This document shows positions 22,871 through 34,257 of a DNA stretch of 64,000 bases, one piece after another (within the stretch, counting starts at the first letter, position 1; the number at the start of each line of letters is the position of its first letter). The notes under the pieces were generated by a model. The model worked only from the letters and a program-made list of their open reading frames with translations, was not told the origin of the DNA and searched no databases. Both the position numbers and the translations under genes were made by a program. The DNA is from Bicyclus anynana (lineage: Eukaryota; Arthropoda; Insecta; Lepidoptera; Nymphalidae): NCBI RefSeq assembly GCF_947172395.1, contig NC_069091.1, forward strand, positions 3,782,001-3,846,000, read 5' to 3'.

Positions 22871-23180
22871 TGACGGCTCCCGTTGCGCGGTGTATTTTTA
22901 CAACACGGAAGTCCTGAGTTCGATCTCAGGCTGGACCGATGGGCTGTCTGGCTGTTGGAAGGCTTCGGCCGTGGCTAGTTACCACCCTACCAACCAAGAC
23001 GTATCGCCAAGCGATTTAACGTTCCGGTACGGTGTCGTGTAGAAACCGAAAAGGGTGTGGATTTTATCTTACTCCTAACAAGTTAGCACGCTTCCATCTT
23101 AGATTGCATCATCACATAACATCAGGTGAGATTGCAGTCAAGGGCTAACTTGTAAAGAATAAAAAAGAAAAAAAAAACTA
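22871..23180 (+). mobile_element. SINE-A, full length but diverged head
   Basis: Head 'ggctcccgttgcgcggtgta' and B box 'gagttcgatctcag' are altered. The body, the 3' stem-loop and an A-rich tail (AATAAAAAAGAAAAAAAAAA) are retained. Confidence 0.9.
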
Positions 23181-23899
23181 GGTGTAAAAGCACTAAAAGA
23201 AGAAGAACTTAGATCTAAAGGTATACGTCTCTGTATAAAGTTCTTTAAATAGGAGATGAAAGAAGCATATGGAATACCGATTTTTTAAGAAAACTTCTTC
23301 TGCTGATTATTTGAAATGCTGCCGTTTGACAGATAAATCATCGATACCAAATCTATCTATAAATAAAAGAAAACAATAATTATTTATCTATTATTTTCTT
23401 TTAATTTTAAAATTAACATAGAATAAGCATTAGGTTTTCCGAATAATGTATGGAAAATATTAGTGTAAAAGATTAAATATCATCCCATTTTAATGAAATA
23501 GCCTGGAAATTTCCATTAAAATAACTTAGGCAAAATGGCTATGTTTGGATTGGACAATCCTGACAGAGCCTCTCTTCTTACACAAAAGGGGATTTGGAAT
23601 TCAGACCCACGAGGCTGGTACATTGTGGTCTAAAGTGATTGGAGCCTGCAACTTTCACCATCAGACGTTAAAAAAAAAAAAAAAAGATGATGACCAGCTG
23701 GCCTATTCACTATTTTGGTCGTTATTAACATCCTAGTAAAACGAACATCAAAGCAACTGACAAAATTTTATTTACCTACTGTGTGATATCCACTAGTAAG
23801 CATCGGATGATATTTTTACATAGAATATCAATTTCGTATAATTGTGTCAACAAGCATAAATCAAAGATAGTGTATGTTCGAGATCAAGTTCGATGATAA
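23181..23899. other. No gene seen
   Basis: Contains a 16-base A run (23670-23685) that follows a GC-richer stretch from about 23525. This could be the 3' end of a retroposed sequence of unknown origin. Confidence 0.35.
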
Positions 23900-24065
23900 C
23901 ACTCCCATGATATGCGGGCGACGGGCGGAAAGACTGCGCGGGTGTGAAATCGTGCGTGCGGGGAAGTGACGTGCATCAGTCGTGGGTTTTTCATTCATCA
24001 CTACACGCCCCTGCCACACGCGCAACATAGGGAGTGTTACGAACGAAGTTGCCAAGCTACAGTTA
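23900..24065 (+). repeat. CpG-rich repeat G, copy 2
   Basis: The longest copy. 'tatgcgggcgacgggcggaa' and 'gactgcgcgggtgtgaaat' frame one half, and 'agggagtgttacgaacgaag' the other, with a middle 'gacgtgcatcagtcgtgggt' section missing from copy 3. Confidence 0.75.
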
Positions 24066-24463
24066 TAAGCCTGATGTACCGGAAGTTTGACGTTGTACAT
24101 TGTTATAATGTAATATATTGATGGGTGGGTACATAGTAGGCTGATACGACTTACAATGTAAATAATTGCCCATTGAACTGATGTAGTCTTGTATCGTTAA
24201 ACCATTATCATAAATTATGCGAAATTGCAATCCGATGACATTATGTAAAGTGTTCTCCAATACAATACATACGGGGTGTGGTTTCATAAATTAGTACATT
24301 ACGTGTTTTATGATTTGTGCTAATGTGTTTTAGTGATAAACACTGTTATAGTTATGCAACACACACATAGAAATGCATATAACCTGCTCATGTAACAAGT
24401 TTCTCATTGTTACATTGGTCAACTGATGTTAAGTTGCCCTGTTTCATCATAACTGTTGTCATT
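24066..24463. other. No gene seen
   Basis: AT-rich with no recognised structure. Confidence 0.4.
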
Positions 24464-25163
24464 TTTAACCGACTTCAAAAAGGAGGAGGTTCTCAATTCG
24501 GTCGGTATTTTTTTTTTTTTTTATGTATGTACACCGATTACTCAAAGACGCCTGGACCGATTTCAAAAATTCTTTTTTTGTTTGAAACGGTATAGTCCCC
24601 ATTTGGTCCCATTGCCATCATGTCAAGATCTGATGATGGAATCCTGGAGAAATTGAGGGGAACTTTTGAAAATTATATGGGTGTCTAGTGTGTTCGTAAA
24701 CTTTTCCATTTAGTACTTAGGCACTACAATTTCATGAAGGTTTAAAATCGATCTGATGATGGAGCCATAAAACAGACGAGGGAACTCCTCGGCGATTTAC
24801 AGCAGTTACCTTGTGTTTGGGCTTGATTAATTTGTATTAATGAGAACTTTCCATATAGATAGGTTGTGACTGTCATTTAAGGGTTTGGTGATGAAGACCA
24901 ATGACAATTAAGGGAACTCCTTAACAGTTTACAGTTACTTGTTGTCTTAATTAAAGCCATTTCTGACAGGACCGCATGAAACAACACTGTCTGCAAAATC
25001 TAAATCTATAAGATATTCTCACATGGCTTGAATTAAAACATCACCGGCTAAGCACCGCCTTCATACTGATCAGCAGGTAGAACATATTATGATGTTATTT
25101 TTCGCTTTTTAGTTTAGTGACTACGTTTTTAGGTTTTGAAGTCGGTTGTATTTTTTTTATTAA
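24464..25163 (+). mobile_element. AACCGACTTC-end element, both ends
   Basis: Begins 'tttttaaccgacttcaaaaa' with a T-run at 24509 and ends 'tttgaagtcggttgtatt', so the termini are inverted repeats of about 10-12 bases. The interior holds two diverged copies of a ~130-base unit ('ggaactcctcggcgatttac' near 24781 and 'ggaactccttaacagtttac' near 24913). Non-coding; the class is unknown to me. Confidence 0.75.
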
Positions 25164-25434
25164 AATTTTTATTATATATTATAACGATACAACAATTATA
25201 CTACGAATAATACTTCTGTTCTCACTATTTCTAATGTTCAATGCTCACAACTTTGTCTATTATAATTGTTTTTATTTTTATTAGCCTAATATATTTTTGA
25301 AATGACTGTTTTTGGCAAAATAAAATATAAAGTAAAATAATAAATGTTTTTGATATATTGACTACTTTTTTGAGGCAACTGACACAAAGGCAAACCCAAA
25401 ATAACTAGAAACTATATCGGTACAAAAAAGTGTT
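25164..25434. other. AT-rich spacer
   Basis: Nothing recognised. Confidence 0.4.
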
Positions 25435-25760
25435 TCTTTTTATTCTACACAAGTTAGCCCTTGACTACAGTCTCAACTGATAATAAGTGACGATGCAATC
25501 TAAGATGGCTGGCTAACTTGTTAGAAGGAGGCTGAAAATCCACACCCCTTTCGGTTTCTACACGACATCATACCGGAACGCTAAATCGCTAGGTGGTACG
25601 TCTTTGTCGGTAGGGTGGTAACTAGCCACGGCCGAAGCTTCTCACCAGCCAGACCTGGACCAATTAAGAAAACCTCAATCGGCTCAGCCGGGGATCGAAC
25701 CCAGGACCTCCATCTTGTAAATCTACCGCACAATATACGTTTGCGCCACGGAGACTGTCC
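25435..25760 (-). mobile_element. SINE-A, full length
   Basis: Reverse orientation with 3' stem-loop (right arm shortened), body, B box (GGATCGAACCC) and A-box region 'gcgccacggaga'. Confidence 0.9.
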
Positions 25761-26354
25761 AAAATTGTGTATTTTTGTTGTTTAATCTAAAGGGGAAAGG
25801 GGTACACAAAACACTACAAACTAGTCACATAAAATTAAATGGTGTTGGATTTTTGATTATTATTATTAATTAATGAATACGAAAGAGTATACTGTATTCA
25901 AAAAATCTGCTCAGATTTTTTTTTATTTAAGTGAGCACTTTGATACTTTTATTTTTAACTTTCCAAAACTATAAGGTTTTACTGCACATTGTAAATATAC
26001 AAATAATGGAGCGTGCAATTCTTTTCCGCTCAACATTCGCAGCTTTGAATATCAAGAAGTTTTTTTCTGAAAATGAACTCGTTAGAACGAAAGGAAAGAA
26101 AACGGTTTGCATTGTTAGAAAACCTTTTCTTTTTAAGCCACGACTTAAAAGCACTCTCTTTGCAGCGGCTGCAAGTTTACTAAGATGCGAACTAATTATT
26201 TATGCACTGAGTTAAAAAAAAAAAAAAATATGACTTTCATTCTTCAATAGGTAAGCAATTTCGTTCTTCAATAGGTAAGCAATAGGCTTGTTTGTTCAGA
26301 CCAGCAAGCCCATTCTAAAAGTTAGAATAACTATAGTGGATATACACTGCTGGC
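25761..26354. other. No gene seen
   Basis: The opposed 94- and 61-codon frames near 25931-26215 have no recognisable motif. An A-run follows at about 26215-26228. Confidence 0.4.
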
Positions 26355-26566
26355 TGCGGGCTGGTGGGAGCCTTCGGCCGTGGCTAGTTACCACCCTACC
26401 GGCAAAAGCGTACCGCTAAGCGACTTAGCATTCTGGTACGATTTCGGGTGTGGATTTTCATCCATCCATTCTATTCCATTTCAACAAGTTAGCCCGCTTT
26501 CATCTTAGAATGCATCATCACTTACCATCAAGTGAGATTGTAATCAAGGGCTAACTTGTACACAAA
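26355..26566 (+). mobile_element. SINE-A, 5'-truncated
   Basis: Begins 'gctgcgggctggtgggagcc' in the body and ends with the 3' stem (AAGTTAGCCC / GGGCTAACTTGT). It lies directly beside the LINE 3' end at 26622, which carries the related tail. Confidence 0.88.
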
Positions 26567-26621
26567 AATTACTACGATATTACTATTACTATACGATATT
26601 AATCTAACTGATCAAAATTAC

Positions 26622-27221
26622 TATTTTTTTTTATTTTGAATAAGCAAGCGCTTAGCTGCAATCATGCCTGATGGTAAGCGATGATGCAGCCTATGGTGGA
26701 ATGCGCTTGCCTAGCAGATGCCTATTCACTCTTGACTTGAAAATACCCATATTGTAGGTGGTGGGGAAAACTGAAGCTAGGAGAGCATTCCACATCTTTG
26801 CAGTGCGTATAAGGAAAGAGGAACTAAACCGCTTAGTACGCGCCCGAGGGATTTCGACAACGTAGCGGTGCAGATCTCTGCGATGCCTAGCAGTCCTGTG
26901 GTAAAACGGCGAAGGTGGCACAAAATCGAACAGTTCCTGAGCGCACTCCCCGAAATATATCTTGTAGAACACCGATAGGCAGACAAAGTTTCGGCGATGC
27001 TCTAAGCTTTGAAGCTTACAGTCAGTTAAAGCCTCATTGTTCAGTCTTCTAGCGCGTTTATCCACTAAATCTAAAGCAGCAAGCTGGTATTTGGCGGAGC
27101 CATCCCACAAGTGGGAGCAGTACTCCATACACGATCGAACTTGAGCTTGACTAACTAGTATATAAAGAAAGATATAGAAAGTGTAAAGGATTTGTATCCT
27201 ACACTTACGGTCGGACGACAT
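26622..27221 (-). mobile_element. Jockey/CR1-type LINE, 5'-truncated 3' end
   Basis: The minus-strand frame (27221 to 26691, 176 codons uninterrupted) encodes the C-terminal part of a non-LTR reverse transcriptase: QAQVRSCMEYCSHLWDGS, LDLVDKRARRL, LEHRRNFVCLSVFYKIYFGE, RTKRFSSSFLIRTAKMWNAL and FKSRVNRHLLG are family hallmarks. After the stop comes a roughly 70-base 3' UTR ending in A-rich sequence (T-run on plus near 26625). The UTR forms two nested stems (26644-26651 with 26703-26710; inner GCTGCA / TGCAGC) and is homologous to the SINE-A tail. The polymerase core and endonuclease are missing, so this copy cannot move. The listed ATG lies within the family's coding region and is not a true start. 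The frame is intact, so the insertion may be fairly young. Confidence 0.9.
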
Positions 27222-27694
27222 AACCTTACTTTGACAGTCATGTAAAAAAAGGTAACAAGTATTATTTCACATGTACGGAACTGAAGCAAAAGGTTATCAG
27301 TAAAAGATATTATGTTAGTAAAAGTAATACTGATTCACTAAAAGACCGGAAGCACTTTAGTTTAAAACACATTAGTTAAGCGAAAAGTTTTTAAAAATAT
27401 TGCCACCGTTTAACTGATTATTACGCACCACTTCCCAGTTAAATGGGAACAGTCTCGTTGCTCTAAGTAAAAAGTTTGAAAACATCTACAAAACCTTTGG
27501 AGAAAATGTGCGAACATTTCTCTGCAACTCAACGCTATCTGAAGTTGGCTAGGAACAACTTACTTTATAACATGTTCTTTAATTCTCGACTTGGCGTTTT
27601 TTTTAATTTCCATGTAAAACCACTATACCGATTCTATATATCTTTCACCAACAGAAATCTACATTATCAGCGAGTAACACATCAATAAATCACA
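27222..27694. other. No gene seen
   Basis: AT-rich; the 70-codon frame at 27476 is unassigned. Confidence 0.4.
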
Positions 27695-27909
27695 TCACAC
27701 TAATATTATAAAGGCGAAAGTTTGTGTGTAAGTATGTTTGTTTCTCCTTTACGCTGCGGCTACTGAAGCGATTTGGCTTAAATTTGGAATGGAAATAGGT
27801 TTTACTCTGGATTAACATATAGGCTACTTTTCATCCCGAAAAAATCCATGGTTTCTGCGGGATTTTTGTAAAATTAAATTCCACGCGGAAGTCGCGGGCG
27901 TCCGCGTAG
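27695..27909 (+). mobile_element. Helitron-like family 2
   Basis: TCACACTAATATTATAAAGG to the hairpin end 'gtcgcgggcgtccgcgTAG', preceded by A. Core 'gctgcggctactgaagcgat' and 'tggattaacatataggctac'. The terminal CTAG carries an inserted base. Confidence 0.85.
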
Positions 27910-27946
27910 TAAATACATAAAAATTAATAAAAGTGAGCATTTTCAA

Positions 27947-28139
27947 CCTACACTTATAATATTCTAAAGAGGTTCAGTTTGTGATGTTGTTGGGGTAATC
28001 TCTGGAACTATTGAACCGATTATGAAAATTATTTTACCACTAGAAAGCCACGTTATTTGTGAGTATCATAGGTTATTTTTATCCCTCTATTTTGACGGAA
28101 ATGGGAGCTACGCGGGTGAAACTGCATTGCGTCGGCTAA
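27947..28139 (+). mobile_element. Helitron-like family 3
   Basis: Begins 'ctacacttataatattctaa', with core 'aagccacgttatttgtgagt' and 'tcataggttatttttatccc', and ends 'gcgtcggCTAAT'. It shares the end structure with family 1 but has a distinct core; related copies are at 33633-33818 and 43613-43806 (reverse). Confidence 0.65.
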
Positions 28140-28294
28140 TTTTAATTAATACCTAGAAGATAGATTGGTGTAGCGCCATACTGTATCCCGTAATTTTGTT
28201 ATAATCAGTTTTCTGCACAGCTTCCCAATAATGATATAAGTTTAAAGACGCATTCACGTAGAAAATTCGTTCATGGTAATAATACGCAGGTAAG

Positions 28295-28400
28295 CCTCAA
28301 TAGCTCTACACTAAGGGCCGGACTCAACACCGAGAGGATATGGGTTTGATGACCCATTGGACTTTTTTCGGAGAAAGGGAATATTGACTTAAAAGTGTGC
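28295..28400 (+). mobile_element. SINE-D fragment
   Basis: tRNA-like head 'gcctcaatagctctacacta' with 'ggactcaacaccgagagg' and a B-box-like 'gggtttgatgacc', then 'cattggacttt'. It matches the reverse copy at 29935-30070. Truncated after the head. Confidence 0.65.
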
Positions 28401-28959
28401 AATATGTAATTTGGTGGTTACAAATGGTTCTGGATCTCAGATTCTGGAAAAATTAGGAGCCTGATATTTGGGTAAATGATATTTCAAAGTGTTAGCTTCG
28501 TTATGACTATACAAAATACACAATTTGTAAAACTTTTCTCGATAGTTAATTTTTTTTTAAAAATACATGTTTTGCTCACATTTTGCTTTCAATCTCAGGA
28601 AAAGCAAACTTATTTTCTTAAATTTTTGTTTTGTATAGAAAATTAGGTATATATCTTGAACATGGCCATTTTGTTTTTCGTTATGTTGTTTAATTTACTT
28701 GCAATTAGGTAAAAATGGTTATGGCGCTCACGTCATAAAATTTGCGTCGCGCGTCAATCGCTCCGTGCTTTTCACTCACGTGAAAGTCTGCGCGCTCTTA
28801 ACGTTTATATTTCTAAAAGATTGGGGAAATCTTTTAAAAATACATTAATCATCATCATCAATAAATAAAATTTTAGTGTCTGTGATTTTGAAAGAACAAT
28901 CTTTTTTCAAGTGCTTACCTACAGCTAATTATATAACACTAAAATATAATAACAGTTTT
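28401..28959. other. No gene seen
   Basis: A GC-rich island at about 28735-28800 ('gcgtcgcgcgtcaatcgctc') contrasts with AT-rich flanks. No gene or second copy is identified. Confidence 0.4.
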
Positions 28960-29090
28960 TGAAAATTGTTGTCTATATGTCTTTATGTTTGTCCGGGCTA
29001 ATTTTTATAACAAATAAACCGACTTTAATGGGAGTTTACTTTAAGAATTTCACAAAACATCACGCGTACAAAATCGCGGGTGTCCGCTAG
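28960..29090 (+). mobile_element. Helitron-like 3' end fragment
   Basis: Ends with 'cgcgggtgtccgCTAG' at 29090, followed by T: the family-2 hairpin end. The 5' boundary is not resolved. Confidence 0.55.
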
Positions 29091-29934
29091 TTTAAAAATT
29101 AAAAATCTATATATAAAACAATCGAAGGATGTATAAATAACGTCTCATCACATTACAGTGATTTAGTTAAATCAGAAAAGGGCTGCACCCGCCCTGACAA
29201 TCCGCGAAGGCGAACGTTTTAAATAAAGACGTGTATTTTGTTTCTCTATCGGCTAAAAAAAGGTTTTCACGCTTCTACACCCTCGTTTTATTTATTGTTT
29301 TTCGAGAAATACGCTGTGTCGCTTAACAAATGTATATAGGGTAATAGAATTGAGTTTTTATTGAAACAGTTCGGTTATTCAACCCATAGGTAAGACTAAA
29401 AATATAAAAAATCTGGATTGGGGTTACTTTTATCACAAGTACTTGTCAGCCAGTATGGAGGTGTATAAATTTGTACATAGACGAAGACGCTTTACAGAGG
29501 CCTCTTTCTTTTAGCAACTGTTACCAAATTTTTTGTCATCATCAAAAAAACTGTTTTCTGATTTTTATGGAACCAGTCACGAAAACTGTCCAAATTAACT
29601 TTGAATTATTTGAAGTAAGTTAAGTCAAAACTTGCCCTTGCGGGCAAGAGCTCGCTTGTCTCATTTTAGCGCGAAGTAGGCAGGAGCTTCAACCACGCCT
29701 AGTTACGCCACTGTTTTTTAGTAATCTGTGCTTAGTTTGCTATTGGAATAAATTAGTTCTTCTTATTTTCACAACATGGTGAGATTTTTTAATTTAATTT
29801 TTTAACTATAGGGTTCCAATTCCAATAAAATTTTAATATCTTGATTCAATACTAAAATAATAAACTAATCATCCATATCTAATATCAGAAAAAATACATT
29901 TTTTTAAAGAATATTTGCCTAATTATTATTTAAA
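29091..29934. other. No gene seen
   Basis: Contains a 7-bp hairpin CTTGCCC / GGGCAAG (29631-29648). Otherwise AT-rich and unassigned. Confidence 0.4.
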
Positions 29935-30070
29935 TATGACCATTATTCCCATTCCTCTCCAACTAGTCGGGAAAGACTGTATTAGGATTGGATACGACAA
30001 TAGTCCAACGGGGCGGGGATCAAACCACCACCCCTCGGCGATAAGTCTGACCGTTGAGCGATTGAGGCTA
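29935..30070 (-). mobile_element. SINE-D, reverse copy
   Basis: Reverse of the head: 'gcctcaatcgctcaacggtc', 'gaggggtggtggtttgatcc' and 'ccgttggactattgtcgtat'. This copy retains more of the 3' side ('gtattaggattggatacgac'). A poorer fragment follows at about 30150-30205. Confidence 0.7.
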
Positions 30071-30210
30071 TTCTTAATTATATCTAAACGATTTATTTAT
30101 ATTTCACTACTTGACTTCGTACTACTTCAACTAAACGTTAAGCCTACTTACGAGGAGGTAACAAATACAATAGACTAACGGACGGAGATCGAAACCGGCT
30201 TCTTAGATAA

Positions 30211-30747
30211 TAATATTTATGAATTTCATCAGTGTTTTGTGCTCATTTAATAAAATACGTCATACTCGAAGTAAATCAATTCAGTTCACGTTTCGATAAC
30301 AACAGTCTGAGGCCGGTATTAAACATTTATTCAGGTTGCCTTAATAAATTCGTCACAAAACAAGAATAGGCTACAATAATATAATAACATATGACAGTCT
30401 TGAGATAGCTTGATACCTCTTAGCGGTGGATGCGGGAAGGTAAGCTTGACGAATGACTTCTCAGAAACTACGTGACCGGCCCTCGAGAGTTACACTTTCT
30501 TAGAAATAGAAAAATGTGGGTTATATTAAACTCTACTGAAGATCCTTTATGCCTCTGCTGTTATAAATATTTCTGTCGCTGAAAGTTATGACATTGTTAC
30601 ACGTATATAACGTTATATTAAATTTTTAAATGTAAGAGATTTATTATAATTTAGTCATTTTGACGTCAAGTATTTTTCACATGAAACTTTCATGGTGAAC
30701 AACTGCAAGCGAAGTTGAGATGCTTGAAGCAAAATTTAGCTTACCTT
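30211..30747. other. No gene seen
   Basis: AT-rich with nothing recognised. Confidence 0.4.
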
Positions 30748-30985
30748 ATCAGTCGATAGACGTCCACTGCTGGACATAAACCTCTTGCATGGACCTCCAA
30801 GCACATCGGTCGCGAGCCGCCAGCATCCAGCGGTTCCCTGCAACTAGGGGAAGGGGGGGGGGGGTCGACCAACACTGCGCTTTCCGGTGCGGGGTCGCCA
30901 TTCCAGCACCTTGGGACCCTAACGTCCATTGGCTTTTCAAACTATGTGGCCTGCCCATCGCCACTTCAGCTTCGCGACTCTTGAA
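30748..30985 (-). mobile_element. RTE-type LINE 3' end
   Basis: On minus, the C-terminal reverse-transcriptase segment appears in split frames (GPKVLEWRP-like, RWMLAARDRCAWRSMQE, QQWTSID). A run of 12 G at 30853-30864 sits where other copies have a short C/G run, shifting the frame. The (GAT)n tail is reduced. Confidence 0.85.
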
Positions 30986-31072
30986 TTACATACTACTTAC
31001 ATAATATCAATAAAATATCGTTGAAATATACAAGCCTATGAAAAAACTTTTAACCACAACAGATTTTAATAA

Positions 31073-31364
31073 TATAGAGCCGTGATAGGATAAGGAGAAA
31101 GGATATGTCTTCTGCCTACGATTCGGAGGGCGTAGGTTCAAATCAGGTCCGGGGCATGCACATCCAACTTTTCAATTATGTGCATTTTAAGAAGTTAAAC
31201 ATCTCGTGTTTCTAACGGTGAAGGAAGGATACCTGCATACCTGATAATTTTTTACGTGTGTGAAGTCTGCCTATCCGCACTGAGCAAGCGTTGTGGACTA
31301 ATGGACTGAGAGGAGACGTGTGCTCAACAGTGAGCAGAAAAAGGGGTTGGTAATGAATAATTAA
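31073..31364 (+). mobile_element. SINE-B with target-site duplication
   Basis: Diverged head 'gccgtgataggataagg', body and 'gtgagcagaaaaaggggttg' end. The 10-base repeat ATTTTAATAA at 31063-31072 and 31365-31374 marks the insertion. Confidence 0.85.
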
Positions 31365-31374
31365 ATTTTAATAA

Positions 31375-31744
31375 ATTACAAATACAGTGTAGTAAAAATT
31401 ATACCGTATGCGGCTATACCTATTACCAATCAAGTTAAGATTGTCTCGTTTCTTTTTTCCCTATACAACCACGAAGAAAAGAGCTGCACGGTACTGTACG
31501 GTTATGTAGAGAAAATTCTACGGCCATGAATGAAATGCTTTGCCTCGTCGTTTCAAATACGTTCTCCGGGTAGATATTTGAAATTTCTTTTCTAAAACCT
31601 TTGTTCCTACAAATTTAAAAGTGGTCCTTTAATTTTATCAAAGTCTTAACTTAACATACCTAAGTATTTTTGTGGTATTGAGATGGGGATATGAATTACT
31701 TACCTACTGAGTTTTTTCTTTAATATCTCAGCAGGTGAAGTTGT
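31375..31744. other. No gene seen
   Basis: AT-rich spacer. Confidence 0.4.
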
Positions 31745-31915
31745 TGACATTACATGCCTCGGAGAGCACGGTAAGTCGTCTGTTCCTATCATTATTTTAT
31801 AGTGATTCTTGCAGAGCCAAACACAAAACCTAAGCCTACAAATTGGCGTTGGAGTATTTCGCGTGAAGGTCAATCTCCTCCTTTATGGAGAGAGGCCTGC
31901 TGAGTGACACTAAAA
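31745..31915 (+). repeat. SINE-C/LINE-type body fragment
   Basis: 'gcctcggagagcacggtaag', 'caaattggcgttggagtat' and 'tatggagagaggcctgctga' match the H-type body. It is decayed and lacks a head. Confidence 0.55.
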
Positions 31916-32507
31916 ACTGCTTTGTGGTTTTGTTTGCTAAATCTAATTATAACAAGCTTATTAATTAAGACTAAAAATTATCTCAAATTAAAGGTAATTT
32001 AAAGTTTAAGAAAAATAAACACACACACAAATACAAACATCATTCGAGCCAGGTGTCAAGTTAATCCACACGAGCAGTAAGAAATCCTAAACTGGGACAC
32101 AACAAACTTTAAACTTTACCGTAACATTTACCATAACACGAATAACATTTTCACATGCAGTAGAAAGCAATGGAAATATAAGTGTTCCCAGTTTTCAAAT
32201 TTCGTTTTGAAAACTACACTTTGATCTTTGAAACCTGAAGCTGTCGAAGATCGAGTATTTTTATAGCTCCCTCCGAAGCTACCAAATGCAGGTTTGAAAT
32301 TCAGTAAGAAACAAATAGCAGACTACATTTACGAGTATGGACCGAACTTGCGATGGTCACACTTACCTCATTTTAGGAAGGCTGAAAGTTCGTTAGCTAA
32401 TTTATCTACCATAGACAAGTCTCATCACCACGATGATCGTGAGACTTATCTATGCTAGATTATCAACTCATATTGCACTCATATGCTAGATTATCAATTA
32501 CTGTGCA
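31916..32507. other. No gene seen
   Basis: AT-rich; a short repeat 'tatgctagattatcaa' occurs at 32450 and 32481. Confidence 0.4.
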
Positions 32508-32766
32508 TCAATCTTCTCTCAGAATTATAGGGATTAGGCCAATAGCCACGCTGGCCCAATGTGGATTGGCAGACTTTACACACTTAGTGAATAAGGAAAA
32601 TTCTCAGGAATGCAGGTTTCCTCACGATGTCTTTTCTTCACCGTTTGAGACACGTCATATTTATTTTTTTAAAATGCACTTAACTGAAAAGATGGAGGTG
32701 CGAACCCCGGACCGGATTCGAACCTACACCGCCTTTGGAATCGCTGGCAGAGGTCATATCAAATGG
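32508..32766 (-). mobile_element. SINE-B
   Basis: Reverse copy with 'ccggaccggattcgaaccta' (B box) and 'ggcagaggtcatatc'. The A box is eroded and the 3' GAT tail is missing. Confidence 0.85.
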
Positions 32767-32961
32767 GTACGACCAGTAGGTAAACAGTACCCAATTATAG
32801 AATTTGGATCGTAGTGGGTTTGGAAGATAGAAGAAAGATAGTTTTGAGGGTCTAAATCCGCAATTGTCAAAATATATAAGGGTATGACTATGACTATTTT
32901 TCGAAGGGTTGCCGCTAAGCTGAGACTGGCGATTTGGGACATGATTTCTCACATTATTTAG

Positions 32962-33230
32962 TAGCAGTCTATTTTAACGGCCCACTACAGGGGTTAGGTC
33001 TCCTTCGTTGTAGGAGAGGGGATATGGAGGTTAGATCCACCACACTTCCCCAATGTGGGTTGGCGGGTCGACCGGACCTATATATATTTCTCTTAGGAAT
33101 GTCGAGGAAAATATAAAAGATACGCTTTATACTTGGACAGTTGAGACTCTTGAAACCTGTTACCTCTAATGCCACCACAGACACTAGCTCCATAATTAAC
33201 TATCAGACAACTATAGTAGGACTTTTAGGA
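32962..33230 (-). repeat. SINE-C body, reverse
   Basis: 'gtctattttaacggcccact', 'ggagaggggatatggaggtt' and 'caatgtgggttggcgggtcg' correspond to the 63638-63740 sequence. The remainder to 33230 is weaker. Confidence 0.6.
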
Positions 33231-33604
33231 ACTGAACTGAGGAACTTCCATGATTCATAAAATAAAGTATGTCTAGCTGTTGCAGGCACTGTTACGAGTA
33301 TATTGAAGTTGAAATGTTTTCTATATTCGGAAAGTGGCTCTGCATTTTTGATGTTATTACAGCGGTGTAAAATAAAATTTCCTTTTAAAAGAACGATATT
33401 TTTTTAAACTAGCGCAAAACAGTGATTTGAGTTAATTATGTATGTTTCCGTAAAAAGGGAAAGTGTTAACCCACCATTCTGTGGTAACATAGTGGTGTCC
33501 TAGCACTCTGTTATCACAGGATTTTATATCTACGAGTATTACACGTATTACCTACTAATAAAAGTAGAAAGTAGAAGGTTGAGTTGTTATGTAGGTATTT
33601 ATTT

Positions 33605-33632
33605 CACTATTGTCCTTTCTCGGACAATAGTG
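33605..33632. repeat. Perfect 11-bp hairpin
   Basis: CACTATTGTCC (33605-33615) and GGACAATAGTG (33622-33632) with a 6-base loop, immediately beside the 3' end of a Helitron-like copy. Confidence 0.85.
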
Positions 33633-33818
33633 ACGACCCACGGTTACAACAGCGTAGTTCCCGTTCCCGTGAAAATGTGGATATAAAATATTATAGCCTA
33701 TGACACTCACAAATAACGTGGTTTGCTGATGGTAAAAGAGTTTTGAAAATCGGTAAAGATCCAGAGATTAACCCCTACAACACCACAAACTTTACCTTTT
33801 TATAATATTAGTATACAT
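33633..33818 (-). mobile_element. Helitron-like family 3
   Basis: Reverse of the 27947 family: 'cgtagttcccgttcccgtga', 'tgacactcacaaataacgtg' and the start ATACTAATATTATAAAAAGG at the right. The 3' end is mutated. Confidence 0.65.
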
Positions 33819-34257
33819 CAGAATAATAATAGTCTTTTTAGTATATTGTGATGCAAATTTTAATGTATTGTAAATTTGTAAAGCAAGGGATCGCTTGTAA
33901 TAAAAAAAAAAGATGAACAAAGAAAGAACACGCAACTTTATCTAAAAATAAACTGTTATAAAAAATATAACAGACCATAATTTGATAAGTTTAGAAACCC
34001 TCCATGAAACCTCTAATTAGCCACTCTGAAGTTTTCCAATCACAAAACTTCAAAATTCGAAAGGGAAGCTAAAACGAACCCAATTAACTCGGACATCCCA
34101 AAGATAAACAACGTTGAGTCACGCGACAGAGTTTCATCATGAAAATACAGAATTTCTTAGTATAATCATACCTTGAGGTATAAAACATATCTTGTAAATA
34201 AAACACTGTAATGATGTTAAGTACGTGCATCACATCAGAACGGCTGAAGGATATATA
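33819..34257. other. No gene seen
   Basis: AT-rich with nothing recognised. Confidence 0.4.

Noticed and set aside
32452..32814. 120-codon open frame
   Set aside because: It runs through a reversed SINE-B copy.
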